Shown piece after piece: positions 38,088-50,635 of a DNA stretch of 64,000 nt (within the stretch, counting starts at the first letter, position 1; the number at the start of each line of letters is the position of its first letter). The notes beneath the pieces were generated by a model. That model was not told the DNA's origin, ran no database searches, and worked only from the letters and a program-made list of their open reading frames with translations. Made by a program: the position numbers and the translations under genes. Source of the DNA: Liolophura sinensis. Its lineage: Eukaryota > Mollusca > Polyplacophora > Chitonida > Chitonidae. The stretch covers positions 29,618,402 through 29,682,401 of the forward strand of contig NC_088301.1 of assembly GCF_032854445.1 (NCBI RefSeq). Direction: 5' to 3'.

Positions 38088-38192
38088 TATTATAAACGGT
38101 GCTTCAACCAGCCAGAGCTGGGATCGAACACTCCGCCTTATGGGATAGAGGAAACTTCTGGTAGCGACGGTCAAACCAAATCGTTTATAATA
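38088..38192 (-). repeat. tRNA-like B-box segment inside an 11-bp inverted repeat
   Basis: TATTATAAACG (38,088-38,098) and CGTTTATAATA (38,182-38,192) are perfect inverted arms. Between them, the minus strand carries GTGTTCGATCCCAGC, a pol III B-box match. It could be a small SINE or MITE-like element. Confidence 0.4.
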
Positions 38193-38892
38193 ATGCACAA
38201 ACAGTTAAGTATTAAAGTAACGTTCAGTAGCAATTAAAACAGTTTTGTTTTCTCTGTTCGAACGACATCCCCCCTACATTTCATATTCGGATATGGATTT
38301 TCCCGAAACTGTGTTAACACATACTGGAGCAATTATGTATGAACAACAGTTTCTCAGCGATAGCCTAGACAGATATTAACCAATTGTTAATATAAACCAA
38401 TGTGGAATTGATAATGCCTGTCACTGACTAACGTCTTTTTACCACTGATATTCTTTCCATATCCATTAGTGAGACTCTTTAGTCTTGACAATTGATCTAC
38501 AATTATAGACAATGTACTACAGGGTACAGTGAGCGAATAAAAACTGGATATTGAATACCAAAACACCAGCTGATGTGTTTTGCAAGATCCAGTTAGGTAA
38601 TAGCGAGAATGTCTTACAGTTAAAAGAATGTCTCCGAAGTTTGTGTTTAGTGAGTGCGTTACAACTGTATAGTAGCTGGCATTTTCTCACGTGAATGCAA
38701 ATGCATTTATGCTGAAGCTCATTTGATAAGAATCTAACACATAAACAGCCTTCGCAACCCGGTCTGTACTCATACCCATATATTTATCGGGATGAGCCTT
38801 TCTCTATCCTAACCCAGGAGTCATATTCCACTATATATATATTACACAGTAAAGATTTGTTTTAAATGCACACGTAACTAATGCATGCATAG

Positions 38893-38983
38893 CCCGGTTT
38901 CCTCCACCATAATGCTGGCCGCCGTCTTATAGGTGAAATATTCCTGAGTACGGTCTAACACACCAATCAAATAAATAAATAAA
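38893..38983 (+). mobile_element. SINE 3' end fragment
   Basis: Only the last ~90 bp remain, from CCCGGTTTCCTCCACC to AAATAAATAAATAAAC. It is a strongly 5'-truncated insertion. Confidence 0.85.
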
Positions 38984-39390
38984 CTAATGCAAAATAGCCT
39001 AAACCACTCAAAATAAATCATGCATTAACAACATGATTCGAATTATTTCCTTGGGATACGTCACAATAACGAGACATTTTTATAGCAATACAGGTTCATA
39101 CAACAGTATATCATTTACAACGAACTGCAGATATAAATTCAAATGCGATTGTCTGTTAAAATGCAATAAATAATCCTTCACACCAAATACATGTAATATC
39201 TAAACTCGTCATTGACTTAATTTTTTTTACTTCATTAGTCGTTTGTTTGGCTTAAGATTTGCAAATAAAGTCCTTCCAGTTGGTGCCAAATATTTGTGTG
39301 ACGAACTGACGTGTTTTGAACAAAATAGTAGATTCAGGTCTCCCTTGTTTAGCGACAGCTGCATATATTTAAGTTTTGCCGAATGACATG

Positions 39391-39466
39391 GTTAAAGCGC
39401 TGGCTCACAGCTACTACCAGTCCTTAGACCAATGAGGTCAAGGGTTCGAATCCACCTCTCGCTGTT
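39391..39466 (+). mobile_element. tRNA-like fragment, second SINE-type head
   Basis: TGGTTAAAGCGCTGGCTC is followed by a B box, GGGTTCGAATCC. The middle (CCAATGAGGTCA) is shared with 50,553-50,612 and, more weakly, with 54,637-54,688, so this is a small dispersed family rather than a tRNA gene. Confidence 0.5.
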
Positions 39467-40099
39467 ATATATCCCATTCTGGCTAATAATAGGCCATGAT
39501 GTTTGTTGATCTTATCATTAATCCTGCTCTTATTAGCTAACTTGATATACTCTGGAGTGAAATGCAAAACTGTTGGAATTTACATGTATATAATAAATGT
39601 GATTTGCTGTAACAAACCCTGATGCCCAGCATTTGAGAATATGAAACCTATTTTACCTGATAATTCATGCTATCTGTAGATACTGAATCTCTCTGGTGGC
39701 AATAATACTGAATGTCTTTTTTGGCTTTACCGATAGTTAAGTAAATCTGAACATCTGCGGCTCCTTTTCAGTGACGACTGTGTCCGCACTGCGTGATAAA
39801 ATATTTCAACAGTTTTTTAAATTCTAGATAAAAAGTGGAATTCATGGGCTTAAAAAAGATAATAAGTAATACAATCTTAGCTACTTCGGACGAGGGGTGG
39901 AAACAGACTATTTTGGCTGACGTTCTGACGGTAACTTCATAAACCATGCAGCTGTTAATCTTGAATTCTTGCGAGGCTACGGAATATGCCATGCACATTA
40001 CAGAAATCAGGAACCAAAAAGCTATAAACAGAGATCGCGTGACGTCAAAGCGGAATCGGGCCATAGAAATAGCTGGCATCCGATTTGTTAAAATTGATG

Positions 40100-40230
40100 C
40101 GTGGGAAAGTCTGCCAGCAACCTGCGGATGGTCGTGGATTTCCCGGTTTCCACCACCATAATGTTGACCGCCGTCGTATAAGTGAAATATTCTTGAGTAC
40201 GGCGTAAAACACCAATCAAAAAAAAAAAAA
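40100..40230 (+). mobile_element. 5'-truncated SINE with target-site duplication
   Basis: It starts within GTGGGAAAGTCTGCC and ends in a pure A run. AAAATTGATG occurs immediately before it (40,090-40,099) and after it (40,228-40,237), a good target-site duplication. The tail here is a run of A rather than AAAT repeats. Confidence 0.88.
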
Positions 40231-41386
40231 ATTGATGAAATGGCGGCACTTTTTATATAAATTTAGCCATTGTTGTCTTCTTTTTATGGCATGTGGTAGG
40301 CTTATAGACCAATTGATATTTTGTACATGTAGGTCTTTCACTCGTATTGGTTTAGCAATACATCCAGCATTTATACCATGAAAATCAAAATCCTTGCTTC
40401 TGTGATTCTACCTCTTACGGGAGAGACAAGACTTGTCCTGCCTTCATATAGATGATAATCACAGGTATACAGGAGATAAGGTCACTGACCCAAATAAATA
40501 TTGTATTATGTGATGAACTACTGGTTGTCCTGCTACTGAATCGGACATGTGCTATAAAGATAACCGCTATCCTAATTATTAACCGTGTAACCGCGCGTGT
40601 CTGTTTATCAGCTTTGGAGGCCTTAAATTCAAATAGAAGACATGTAATTTATTCTGAGCAAGCCAGAATTCACTATGAGCATTTTACTTGATCATTGTTA
40701 TTTAATGCTCCTTTGCGCACACGTATACATTTCCCATAACTTTTACACAAATGGTTGCTGACTGAAATTTTTCGACCCTAAAATTTTCATCTGAATACCC
40801 TTTCATTGTAGCTGTATAGAACATGGAGTAGAACAATGAAAATCAACGCGCACTAACTTCAAAAAATGAAATTCAGAACAGATAGGAGTATATTTTATTT
40901 TTTTAAAAAATGTAAATATTGTCACTATCTGACATAAAAATATTGCTCCAGTAGAGGTATACATTCATAGCTCACCATTTTGATCAATGAAAAGTATTCT
41001 GATATCAATACGTTTTGAAGGTTAGTTTCAAATTAGCATATTTTCAGAAGAAAACGGGTAAATAATTTCAGTAAGAGTTATCACACTGTAGTCCAAGCCT
41101 TCTTAAAACAAAAAACATTGATAGAACTATTATATTTAAAATGGCAGGCCTATACCTAATATCGAATATAACAGTTACAAGTTTACAAAGAAGTGTGCCG
41201 TTCTCCGCTTCAGTTTTATATTCTATTCAATATTGTGGAAAACATGAGGGTTGGAACAGCACATTATCAAAAACTTGGAGCATTATTACTAATCAAGGAC
41301 GAGATAGTGGCTGCAAATTGATCAATGTTTAGAAAGCCAAGGCCTGTACATGGTAACATCTCTCCGTGCCCTGTGATATTAAAAAG

Positions 41387-41486
41387 TTTATTTATTTTAT
41401 TTGATTGGTGTTTTACGCCGTACTCAAGAATATTTCACTTATACGACGGCGGCAGCATTATGGTGGGGTGGAAACCGGGCACAGCA
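41387..41486 (-). mobile_element. SINE 3' fragment
   Basis: It shows the TTTATTTATTTTATTTGA tail, a near-perfect 3' domain and the core up to GGGCACAGC. The head is absent. The high match to other copies suggests a fairly young insertion. Confidence 0.87.
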
Positions 41487-42749
41487 CATGCATATGTGCA
41501 TATGTAGTAATCAAACTAGAGTGTATCCTAATATTGCTTTCATCAGTTTGCACCAATGAAATAAAAAATTTACGTTGTAAAACATCGTTTTCCTGTTAGC
41601 TAGGTTACTAGTGTACCACAGCCCTTAGTAAAGCGTATATACAGCTGTGCTTTCAAGTCTGTTTTAAGCTAAGTGACACATGCATCTTTGAACATCTTCA
41701 CTTCCATAAAGTAATTAAGCCATTAGCTTAACATCCTGTGGGAGTTTTCTTTACATTTTATGAACAGAACTATAAAAGACAGCTAAAACAGAAACGAAGA
41801 AACAATTGTTCTCAGTATTGGTAAAGTCCTCCGGGCTATGATCAGTGGTTGCATTTACTGTATTCAATGAAGCAAAATATCAACTATGTAATTCGTCTAG
41901 TAAAACCAGAGCAGTGATAGTTGGTAATGGTCACACATACATTGTAACTTGTGAAATTCGGCATGATGTCAATCTACCGTGAAGAAATATATGTATGATT
42001 GTAAAAGAAGAGTGTGTTCCAAAGTTTTTAGTTCTGCACCACAAGAAATCATCAGAAATAAAAATGTTAACAAGATCGTTACTTGTGGACGCACAGACAT
42101 ACACGCTATATGTGTGAAAGCCATGACACAGCTGACACCGAAACACCGTATTCCGTTTACTGTCACCAAGGCCCCATGCATGTGGGGAAAGCTAGAAAGC
42201 TTCAATCCAATTGACTGAAAATATATTTCATAAAATTCAATGCACCAGGTGTTTAAATTGAGCGCGCTCAATCGGCTTGGGGGCCATAAATGGCCGAATA
42301 AAATGTTTTTAAATAACTCGTCAGAGGACTCTCGAACTACTAGTCTCTTACACAGACACGTCATTCATTCATCCGCTGAGATATATGTATAAGCAGGTTA
42401 GACAATTTTCGTAGACCATAAGAAATGCAGTTATGAAAATGTAGTTGAAGATGTAAAGTTCTATCCAGCTAAATAGCTCATGCAATTTCCTGAAACCACT
42501 GAGGCGGAAAAGTCGAGGGATGGGCACAGCTTTACGGCCTGAGGTCGCAGAAAATAATCAGAGCGTTACAAACTCACTAGCCCTTGACAACACCGAGAGA
42601 TTCTATTCATCACTGGTAGATTATATTTTTCAAGATCTTTTAAAAGTTGTCTGTTGTATCTAGAGGACGACTTTCGATGATCAGCTCTCATCCACATTAC
42701 ACACTGCACAAAGTAGTTCTAAAAGTAAGGTTTGCTTCCAAACTTTGGT

Positions 42750-43600
42750 TAGAATAGCTTGCTTCGCTGATGAACGCTTCGTCACATTGAATGACAGCTC
42801 TATAAAGTTTGTTGGGCTGATGAAGGTTGATGCGAGCGCTCTACAGAAGAGTAACGCTACATCATTTTCTGTGACAGCTTCACATTATAACCTGTTGGGC
42901 TGACGAAGGTTACACCATCTTGTGTGACAGCTCTACATAACAACTTGCTGGGCTGATGCGCTCTAGAGAACAGCTTGCAGAGCTGGTGAACGCTACACCA
43001 TCTTCTGTGACAGCTTCATATTATAACTTGTTGGGCTGATGAAGGTTACACCATCTTGTGTGACTGCTCTACAGAACAGCCTTGATAGGTTGGTGAACGC
43101 AGAACCATCTTCTGTGACTGCTATACGGAATAGCTTGCTGAGCCGATGACGTCTCCAGCAACTTCTGTAACCGTTCTACAGAACATCTTTGCTGGGTTGA
43201 TGAACGCTACACCATTTTCTGTGACTGCTATAGCTGGGCCGATGAAATCTGCACCAACTTCTGTAACTGTTCTACAGAACAGCTTTGCTGGGTTGATGAA
43301 GGTTACAACATCTTGTGCGACTGCTCTACAGAACAGCCTTGATAGGCTGGTGAACGCAGCACCATCTTCTGTGACTGCTATACGGAATAGCTTGCTGAGC
43401 CGATGAAGTCTCCACCATCTTATGTAACTGTTCTACAGAACAGCTTTGCTGGGTTGATGAACGCTACACCATCTCCCGTGACTGCTCTACATAACAGCTT
43501 TGCTGGGTTGATGAAGGCTACATTATACTTTGTGACAGCTGTTTAGAACAGCTTGATGGGTTCGTGAACGCTACACCATATTTTGTGACACATTTGTTAT
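42750..43600. repeat. 54-bp diverged tandem repeat
   Basis: About 15 irregular units carry GACTGCTCTACAGAACAGCT and TTGCTGGGTTGATGAACGCT followed by ACACCATCTTCTGT. The period is 54 at 43,272-43,326, with indels elsewhere. The 86-codon frame inside is a product of the period. Confidence 0.88.
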
Positions 43601-46174
43601 TATTTACATCTCTCATGTAGATTTTGATGGTTATTCCCTCAGAATAAGCTTAACATATTAATCAGTCATGTCGTGAACTGAACTACGTTTTAAGCACGAT
43701 ATTTGAGACATTTATCTCAGATCTCTCACAAAGCGGTGGGAAGTGTCTGTTGTTTTTATTACATGAACCTGACCGAAGCGGCAGTACGTGGACTTGACGC
43801 CCGTGGCTTTTAACCACCAGAAAGAAGACATGCACGTACTGTTAACCTTGATCAAATCCCCCGATCCCCGTCACGACATCTCCTCCACCGTACCCCCAAT
43901 CCCCTCCCTCATTTCCCCTGCCACCATTAGCTTTACAAGGGGATATATCTGACCCATAATATACAGCAACATTCCAATTTCCAATTCCAATTAGGAACTG
44001 ACTCAACTAAATGGTCAACAAGAAACTAGTAATTCTCTGTTAACATAGCAAATAACTCCCATAACTCTTATAAAAAAAAGGCCATACCAAGGTGTTGGGC
44101 TCACTGCTTACTTTGTCCTGGTGAGCTACTTACACGCCCTACATAGATAGCGTTAAAACTCCTCGTTATTAAGCTTGTGGGCCTAGTTGAGGACACTACC
44201 CACTTATCGGACATTCTATTCGCACAACGGAAAAGTCCGAGCAGCGTTAGGTCGTCAGTGTAGCCCCGGTTATGCCCCCCGTCTGTGAATGTATGGCCAG
44301 GTGCTTGCGCGTCGAACATCAATGAATCACTGATCATTTATATCACTGACTCCCCGGCTGTGAACGCGTACACCTTTTTTTCTTACCTAATGTTGAAAAT
44401 ATTGCGTGTAAGTCTCGAGCTTGTTCTATAGCACTTTCGGATCTCCGTCTATGCGATAGATTTATCGGCAAAAAGCTGAATTTTCCGCTATCGGAAACAA
44501 GTATCAGAAAAAAAAATTGTGAATTTTCCAAATCGTTGTATTCCAACTGTAGATTCGAGCTTTAGTTCTCAATGGGTAAACTGCTAGTTTAGCAAAAAGC
44601 GTTATCAAATTTACGGAAAAGGTTTGCAGCCTTGAAAACAAATTGCACATTGGTGATTAAACGATCTGTGATTTGTGACATACAAAACTACGAGCCACAG
44701 GACGTGAGCATTCAACCCAAGTCTGAACAGAACATTTCTCCACTTCCACTGTTCGTAGACTGGGCCTTTAGTGACGACGAGCGGTCAATAGAGCACGTAT
44801 GGTCGTTTGCCCAGTTTTCCCCCAAAATGGCCTGCAAATAAGTCTCTGTGTCACGCATGGGGAAGCCGTCATCAACCTGCCAAACTGTTGTAATTTTATA
44901 TCTGAATACATGGCAACTGCTTTAATTAGAATGTGATTTGTGTATTATAGCATTACAGTGCAGCGATGTATCTCCTGAATATGTCAAGTAATTACCAAAA
45001 CATTAGTTGACCTCTGAGAGCCGACGTGATTTTAAGCAAATATTTATAATTATTTATAGATGTCACCAGGACATCAAACATCATATCTTTACAGATACTA
45101 TTGCTGTTTTTTACTCACACATTGCTCAAAATTTGAGTCAACCTCACTGTTGTGTCACTGAATTGGTCATTTGTATCTTAATGAGATGACTGAAACCGAA
45201 AATCACTCTCACTGGTCACTGATCGCACAAACACACATATCATACAGAAACCGTATAGAGTTCACTTTAATGTCACCGATGTTTTTTCAGATGACAAAAA
45301 GTTTTATGATTTAATGACGTAAATCTATGGTTATCAAACCGCATGGATTGATTTCTTAAGTACTATTGTTATTGTTTTTTGTTTTTCTGTTGTTTTTTTT
45401 TTGGTATCAGACATGTACATCATGGAATTTTACTTTTCTTGATAGCTACACGTTAACGTTTGTTAAAAAAGCATAAACAAATAGTTGACAATAAGGCATG
45501 GCCCACCTTCGTTGGTCTTAATGACAATCTGAATTATTCACGATAAACATTGGCATAATTCTGCGATTGATATACAGAGCCCTAAAATGAACATGTTAAA
45601 GATGTTTTATATTAAATATTTATATTTATATTAACTACAAATATTGTGCGAGCCCTTCTACCGCTCCGTAGCATCCCAGGGATGCTCTACATACAAAATT
45701 TCAACCACAGGGTTCTAGTGAAGATAATGTTTAGACATGTCGTTTAGTGGCGTAAATCAGGGTGACATGGGACCATTGTTTTGCTTTCCAATTCGTTCGT
45801 TATCTATATCACTTCCAGGTATCCACACACTTTCGTTTTCGCCATGTCCAAAAAAGTGACAAAACTAGTGCAAATCTATTTCTCCTGAACGTGCGATATG
45901 TTTGAGGCGTTCAAGAAAACTTCTGCTCAAGAAAACAGACAGGATTTTTTCCTCTTCCGCATTCGACTGCTACTGTTAAGCGCCTTGCTTAAATTTTGCA
46001 ATCATCAGTTTTCTTGATTATATCATCGTAACAACATCATAAAGACATGTATTAAAAATGACAGCAACCCAGTTATAGTTATAACAAAAACTAATGAAAG
46101 AAGTGAAAATTAAATCAGATCATAAAAGCTGGTCAAACCACAATACTATTTTACAACATAACGAGTGTGCTTAC

Positions 46175-46297
46175 CCGGTGCTTGCCGGCGTTTCTGTGAC
46201 TTCCGAGGCAGGAGCGTCTTTTGAAGTCATTTCTGGCACATTGTTTTTCATTACAGTTTCTTCTATGATCAACGTTTCCTTGTTTCCAAAGGAAACC
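46175..46297 (-). CDS. Middle coding exon of gene 1, possible cassette exon
   Basis: The 123-nt exon is bounded by a pyrimidine-rich acceptor (CTGTCCTACAG) and a strong donor (CCGG/GTAAGC). It enters and leaves in the same phase, with two bases of a codon at each side, so including or skipping it keeps the frame. It encodes VSFGNKETLIIEE followed by a polar Glu/Thr/Pro/Ser-rich stretch ending in PASTG. Joined to the exon at 46,995 it reads PKRVSFGNKE, which contains a match to the RVxF docking consensus for protein phosphatase 1. Joined to the 53,980 microexon it reads NTGVSFGNKE. The downstream junction to the 22,653 exon completes a Gly codon. Confidence 0.75.
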
Positions 46298-46994
46298 CTG
46301 TAGGACAGCACACACACAAAAATAGATAATATAGAAGCGTGGCGTGCCCTTATAGTAATGTCCTGAAATATGGTTAAACCTAACACTCAGTCAATTTTTA
46401 TATCGACTACTTTAAAAAAGGAATAGAGCTTTATGTTACGCCACGTGATTGAGAAAAATTCTAAAACACCTTAAAAGTGTTTATTTTGCAGTCTTGTACA
46501 ATGAGGTATACTTCATTTTGATTTTTGTCATTACCTATATGTTGCAAAAAAATCTCGAGTTATGACAGGCATGTAGGAATAGTGTAGCGGGATATTTGAG
46601 GTGTACATTGCGTATTTCTTGTAAGAAGTGTTCAGTACATGTGCTTTAATACGTTAGCATACCACATGCTAAAGTATTAACCAAGAGGGGGAGTTGCAGA
46701 CATCAAAGTACCTCCAGTTAAACTGTATTTCGTTTCCTATAGGCCGTAAACATCTTAAAAAAACTACCGACACATAGCAGAAGACTTAGGCAGGCATCCA
46801 TCAAAAGAGTGAAGTGTCAGTGTAACGAGATAATTCCTCCTGTGTTTCAGCTAGATTCACTATATAGAGTACGCGGGCCAGCCGTTGTTCCCGCGTGTGT
46901 GTGCGTGTGTTGTCATGTATGTCATGTGGATGCTAGACGGTTACATTGTTGCTGTTTCAATCAATGATGACCTGTCAGTGTTTACCAAGCTTAC

Positions 46995-47026
46995 CTTTTC
47001 GGCGTGGTGGAGCTCATTCTACTCAT
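46995..47026 (-). CDS. Proximal alternative first coding exon (1b) of gene 1
   Basis: The exon starts with ATG and encodes MSRMSSTTPK plus two bases of an Arg codon, then a consensus donor (AAAAG/GTAAGC). The split codon is completed by the first base of the exon at 46,297 to give KRVSF. A second in-frame ATG at 47,017 has A at -3, a better initiation context than the first one. With exons 46,175-46,297 and 22,221-22,653 the reading frame is 588 nt, or 195 residues with no internal stop. No acceptor was seen just upstream, so I read it as a first exon with its own promoter. The promoter itself was not recognised. Confidence 0.65.
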
Positions 47027-50000
47027 GGACAATTCCTGCTCGCATACTCATATAATGATCAGACCGTTAATACACATATGTCGTCAGCGTAAGAGTAGTA
47101 AATCCCGGGTTTAGGCTCCTGTATGCCGTGTTAACCGACATGCAACTCCGCACGACTGATTAACAATACTCAAAATGCTTTCATTGCACAGCTGTAGACA
47201 TCACACTGCTACACTGAATAGACATAGGTACTGTACGCATATATACATTGGCATATAGCCTTCACTGGATTAAAATGTCGACGTATGGAGGAGATGTTAT
47301 TGATGTGCGTCAGAGACATAACACGGCAGCTTGTGGTTTGGCATAGCCTCTCTGCCGTGTACTACACGATGAGGAAATACACGTGCGTGTTAATAACGTA
47401 CAAGTGGCTGTTCCAAACGTAACCTGCCGGCCATGTAGCGTTATTTATCTATGGGCGTTTTCATCTAAGAACACTCGCTGTTCAAGCACGACGTAAAATG
47501 GTCAGCGGAATGTCTTCAATCATCAAAACCCAGAATCCATGACTGTAAGATATATGGGGATAATCACAAGAAATCACAAGCTCTGTATGCTCGAGAAGTG
47601 TAGCATGGTCATTCTCTAATGTCTTCAGAGGTTAGTATATGTCCAAGCACAATCTCTTTCTAAGGTATATGCTGTATGAACTCTACTGTGAATCATTTGG
47701 TCAAACCACAACCAAACTGTATGCACTGCATTATCCAGCATCACCACGGAAATATGAACACAATCACCATAACGCCCGGCAGCCCTACATCTCTTTCATA
47801 CGTCCATTGCGATAGCACAGGCGTTAACTGCCGGAGAAATTCCAGATAAACCGCGGAAGCAGGTTACTGAAGAAAGTCGATATAAACACGAAGAATAGGC
47901 TGTGGATGACGTCAAGGTTTTCCGTATTCCGGCGGAGACTAGTCAGACATCTCTGCCTTCTTTAGGTAGCTTTGCCCTTCAATTCTTACCACAGTTTTTC
48001 TACACTCCTCCATCACAAGCCTCGATGCGGCAAAATCTGAAGTTTTATTTCCAGCTCCACACACCCTGGTTCTGCTTAAGGTTTGGCTAAGCTATTTCAC
48101 TATCACCTGAACGAGCGCTGAATACAGAATGTGCCAAGTCTAAAATTAGACTGTGTTGAGAAATAAGGTGGCTGCAGAACCTAGCATTATTCAGACAGCG
48201 ATCCTCTATTGAGCTTCGATGGGAACCAGGCCCTTGTCCAAAACCTCTAGACGCCATTATGGCGGATCTAATGAAACGAGGTCACATTGATCGATGAGTG
48301 TAACCAATAAGTGATGGCAGTTTATATTCCTACTGCTAAAGGCCATGAAGGGAACGGCCCTGGCTGCAGTTCACCGTGTCCTTGCATCACATGTAATGTA
48401 TGTGGTTGTATCAGTATTCCCCTGGCCAAACACAATTCTAAGATAATACAGTACTTAACACGTTGTTTTCTGGCTGTCTATGAAGACTGCAGCTTAAACT
48501 TTCTTACACGTCGCGATCGTACGTATGGTTCCGATCCCCAGCCTTAAAACGTCTTCTTCAAACACATTTTTTCAGCAATAGCTGCATTGTATTCCAAGCA
48601 AAGAATTTTTATAATTATAATGGTAATTAAACTTGCAAATATGTTTCATCGCAAATACAACGTCCGTTGAAAGAATTTTCTATTCAGTAATTATATTTCC
48701 AACGTAACATTTTAAGCAAAATAATAATTCTAATGCCCAAAGACAGTTTATGGTAAATAGTCAGTATAACACATTCCGAAATGTCCCTATTTTAGGTGTT
48801 TTAAGCGCATACATGTATCAATGAATTTGAATGGGGGTTTCAAGTTCGGCTCATCTATTAATGACTGAAATACGTAAAAACATAAAACTTTCCATCGAAA
48901 TACATTCCGTCTACGTATCAAATATTCCCATGTGGTGCAACGCGAATAACATCCATGTATGTACTCTGCATTTGCCTCCTATTGTATTGTATTGTGAGGC
49001 CATGACCTTAATGTGTTGTTTCGATGGTATTAGATATATTTGCGTTCCCATATTTTTAGGTAACACTGGTTAATACTGCGCTGGAAGTGCAACTCTCAAA
49101 CAAAATCAATGAACAGTTGTGGTGCTAGGCTCTGGCAAACGCAGATAAATGACCTTGTCTATGTCACAAATACACGGATACGGTGTATATATAGTATATA
49201 AGGAACTGGCAAATATATCAGCAAATATACCGGGATGACATAAGTTGTCGAATGTTAATATGCATGAGAAGCACCTTTATCTGCCACTCATTTCACTGCG
49301 CAATGTCTTTTGCTCTGTGCTTCCTATATGGACAACAGTATCATAAGCATCGCTGTGTTACAACCAACTATTGAGAAGATTTATCCTTGTCAATACTTTT
49401 GAAACAAAAAATGCTCCAAACCACTGTTATATGTAAAATATATTAAACATAGCTACTATATGCCGTTGCCTGGGTAACGGGTCCAAATATAGATCCATAG
49501 CTTAACCCATTTACGACGCTATCCCCTGAAACATGCTGTGAACACAGAGGCCCATGCAGCTCAGGGTATATTCCATGATGCAATGTCAATAAAAACCCAG
49601 CAAGGATGAAAACACGTTGTGGAGGTCCTAAAACCTCTATCCATTTTTGTACAAATACTGGGTCGTAAATCACGTATTACATGTTGACAAGCGTGTCATA
49701 AATGGTGTGTCATGACACGAGTCACCGGCCGTCTCAGAAGTCCAAACTTTCCCAAGTATTCTAACCTGTACACTTTCACCCAATTTGGGTTCGTATGGTC
49801 TTTCCTTGGCAAAATTTTGTTCAAGAAGTTAAAGTCATTTGGAACAGCTCGCTGTGGTCAAGTGACAACTTTCTTCATGAGTCAACTTTCATTTTTGCAA
49901 TTTCTTTTTTCAGTATTTAATGGTAATACAGTTTCCATACAAAGTAAGACAAATGCATTGTTAAGGAGAGGGTTACTTAGGCCCGTAACCGTTTGGTGTA

Positions 50001-50302
50001 ATGGCTTGATCGATATATCATTTGTAGATACTGATCACTCACCTAATTATTCATATTTGGCCACACAACGCCCCCTCCCTCTTCACACACCACCACCGGA
50101 CACACACACACATCACATGCTTTAAAACTTAAGTCATCTTAAATTGACTAGACCAAATAAAATAAGAATTTAATGAATTCGGAGGTGATAAAATCTACGA
50201 GCACCATGTTTCCTAAGATCGAACTACAAAAATTATTTTGTTAAACCGTCATAGTATCTCAATTATTACTGCATACAGGATGAGTGATTAGAGAACTCAA
50301 CC

Positions 50303-50535
50303 GAGGCCTCTGTGGCTCAGTCGGTTAGCGCGCTAGCACAGCGTAATGACCCAGGAGTCTCACCCATGCGGCTTCCTCTCCGGCCGTACGTGGGAAGGTC
50401 TGCCAGCAACCTGCGGATGGTCGTGGGTTTCCCCCGGGCTGTGCCCGGTCTCCTCTCACCATAATTCTGGTCGCCGTCGTATAAGTGAAATATTCTTGAG
50501 TACGGCGTAAAACACCAATCAAATAAATAAATAAG
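50303..50535 (+). mobile_element. Full-length SINE beside the 27-bp minisatellite
   Basis: The head GAGGCCTCTGTGGCTCAGTCGG, core and tail are intact. About 30 bp around the B-box are missing (GGAGTCTCACCCATGCGGCTTCC), so its internal promoter is probably broken. A tRNA-like fragment of another type follows at 50,553. Confidence 0.9.
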
Positions 50536-50552
50536 AAAGAAAATTCGACCAT

Positions 50553-50612
50553 TAATTTTTCCACTAGCTCTTGACCAATGAGGTCACTGGTTCAAATCCA
50601 GCTCTGGCTGCT
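50553..50612 (+). mobile_element. tRNA-like fragment next to the 27-bp array
   Basis: CTCTTGACCAATGAGGTCAC is followed by a B box, TGGTTCAAATCCAGC. It resembles 39,391-39,466. It lies between a full SINE and the minisatellite. Confidence 0.45.
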
Positions 50613-50635
50613 GGATGCTGATCGTGATGTTACTT

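Larger units (their letters stand above)
22654..46174 (-). other. Large (23.5-kb) intron of gene 1
   Basis: This is the interval between the middle and last exons. It is filled with repeats listed separately: nested SINEs, a long inverted repeat, 87-, 42/43-, 46- and 54-bp tandem arrays, and a LINE fragment. Segments without a recognised element are 24,841-26,630, 29,300-30,660, 30,820-33,110, 35,975-38,080 and 43,600-46,170. In them I see only short chance frames and no convincing exon. Confidence 0.5.

Noticed and set aside
49712-50125. 137-codon plus-strand frame as a gene
   Set aside because: No domain or splice context, and the end is a proline/histidine-rich CA-repeat translation.
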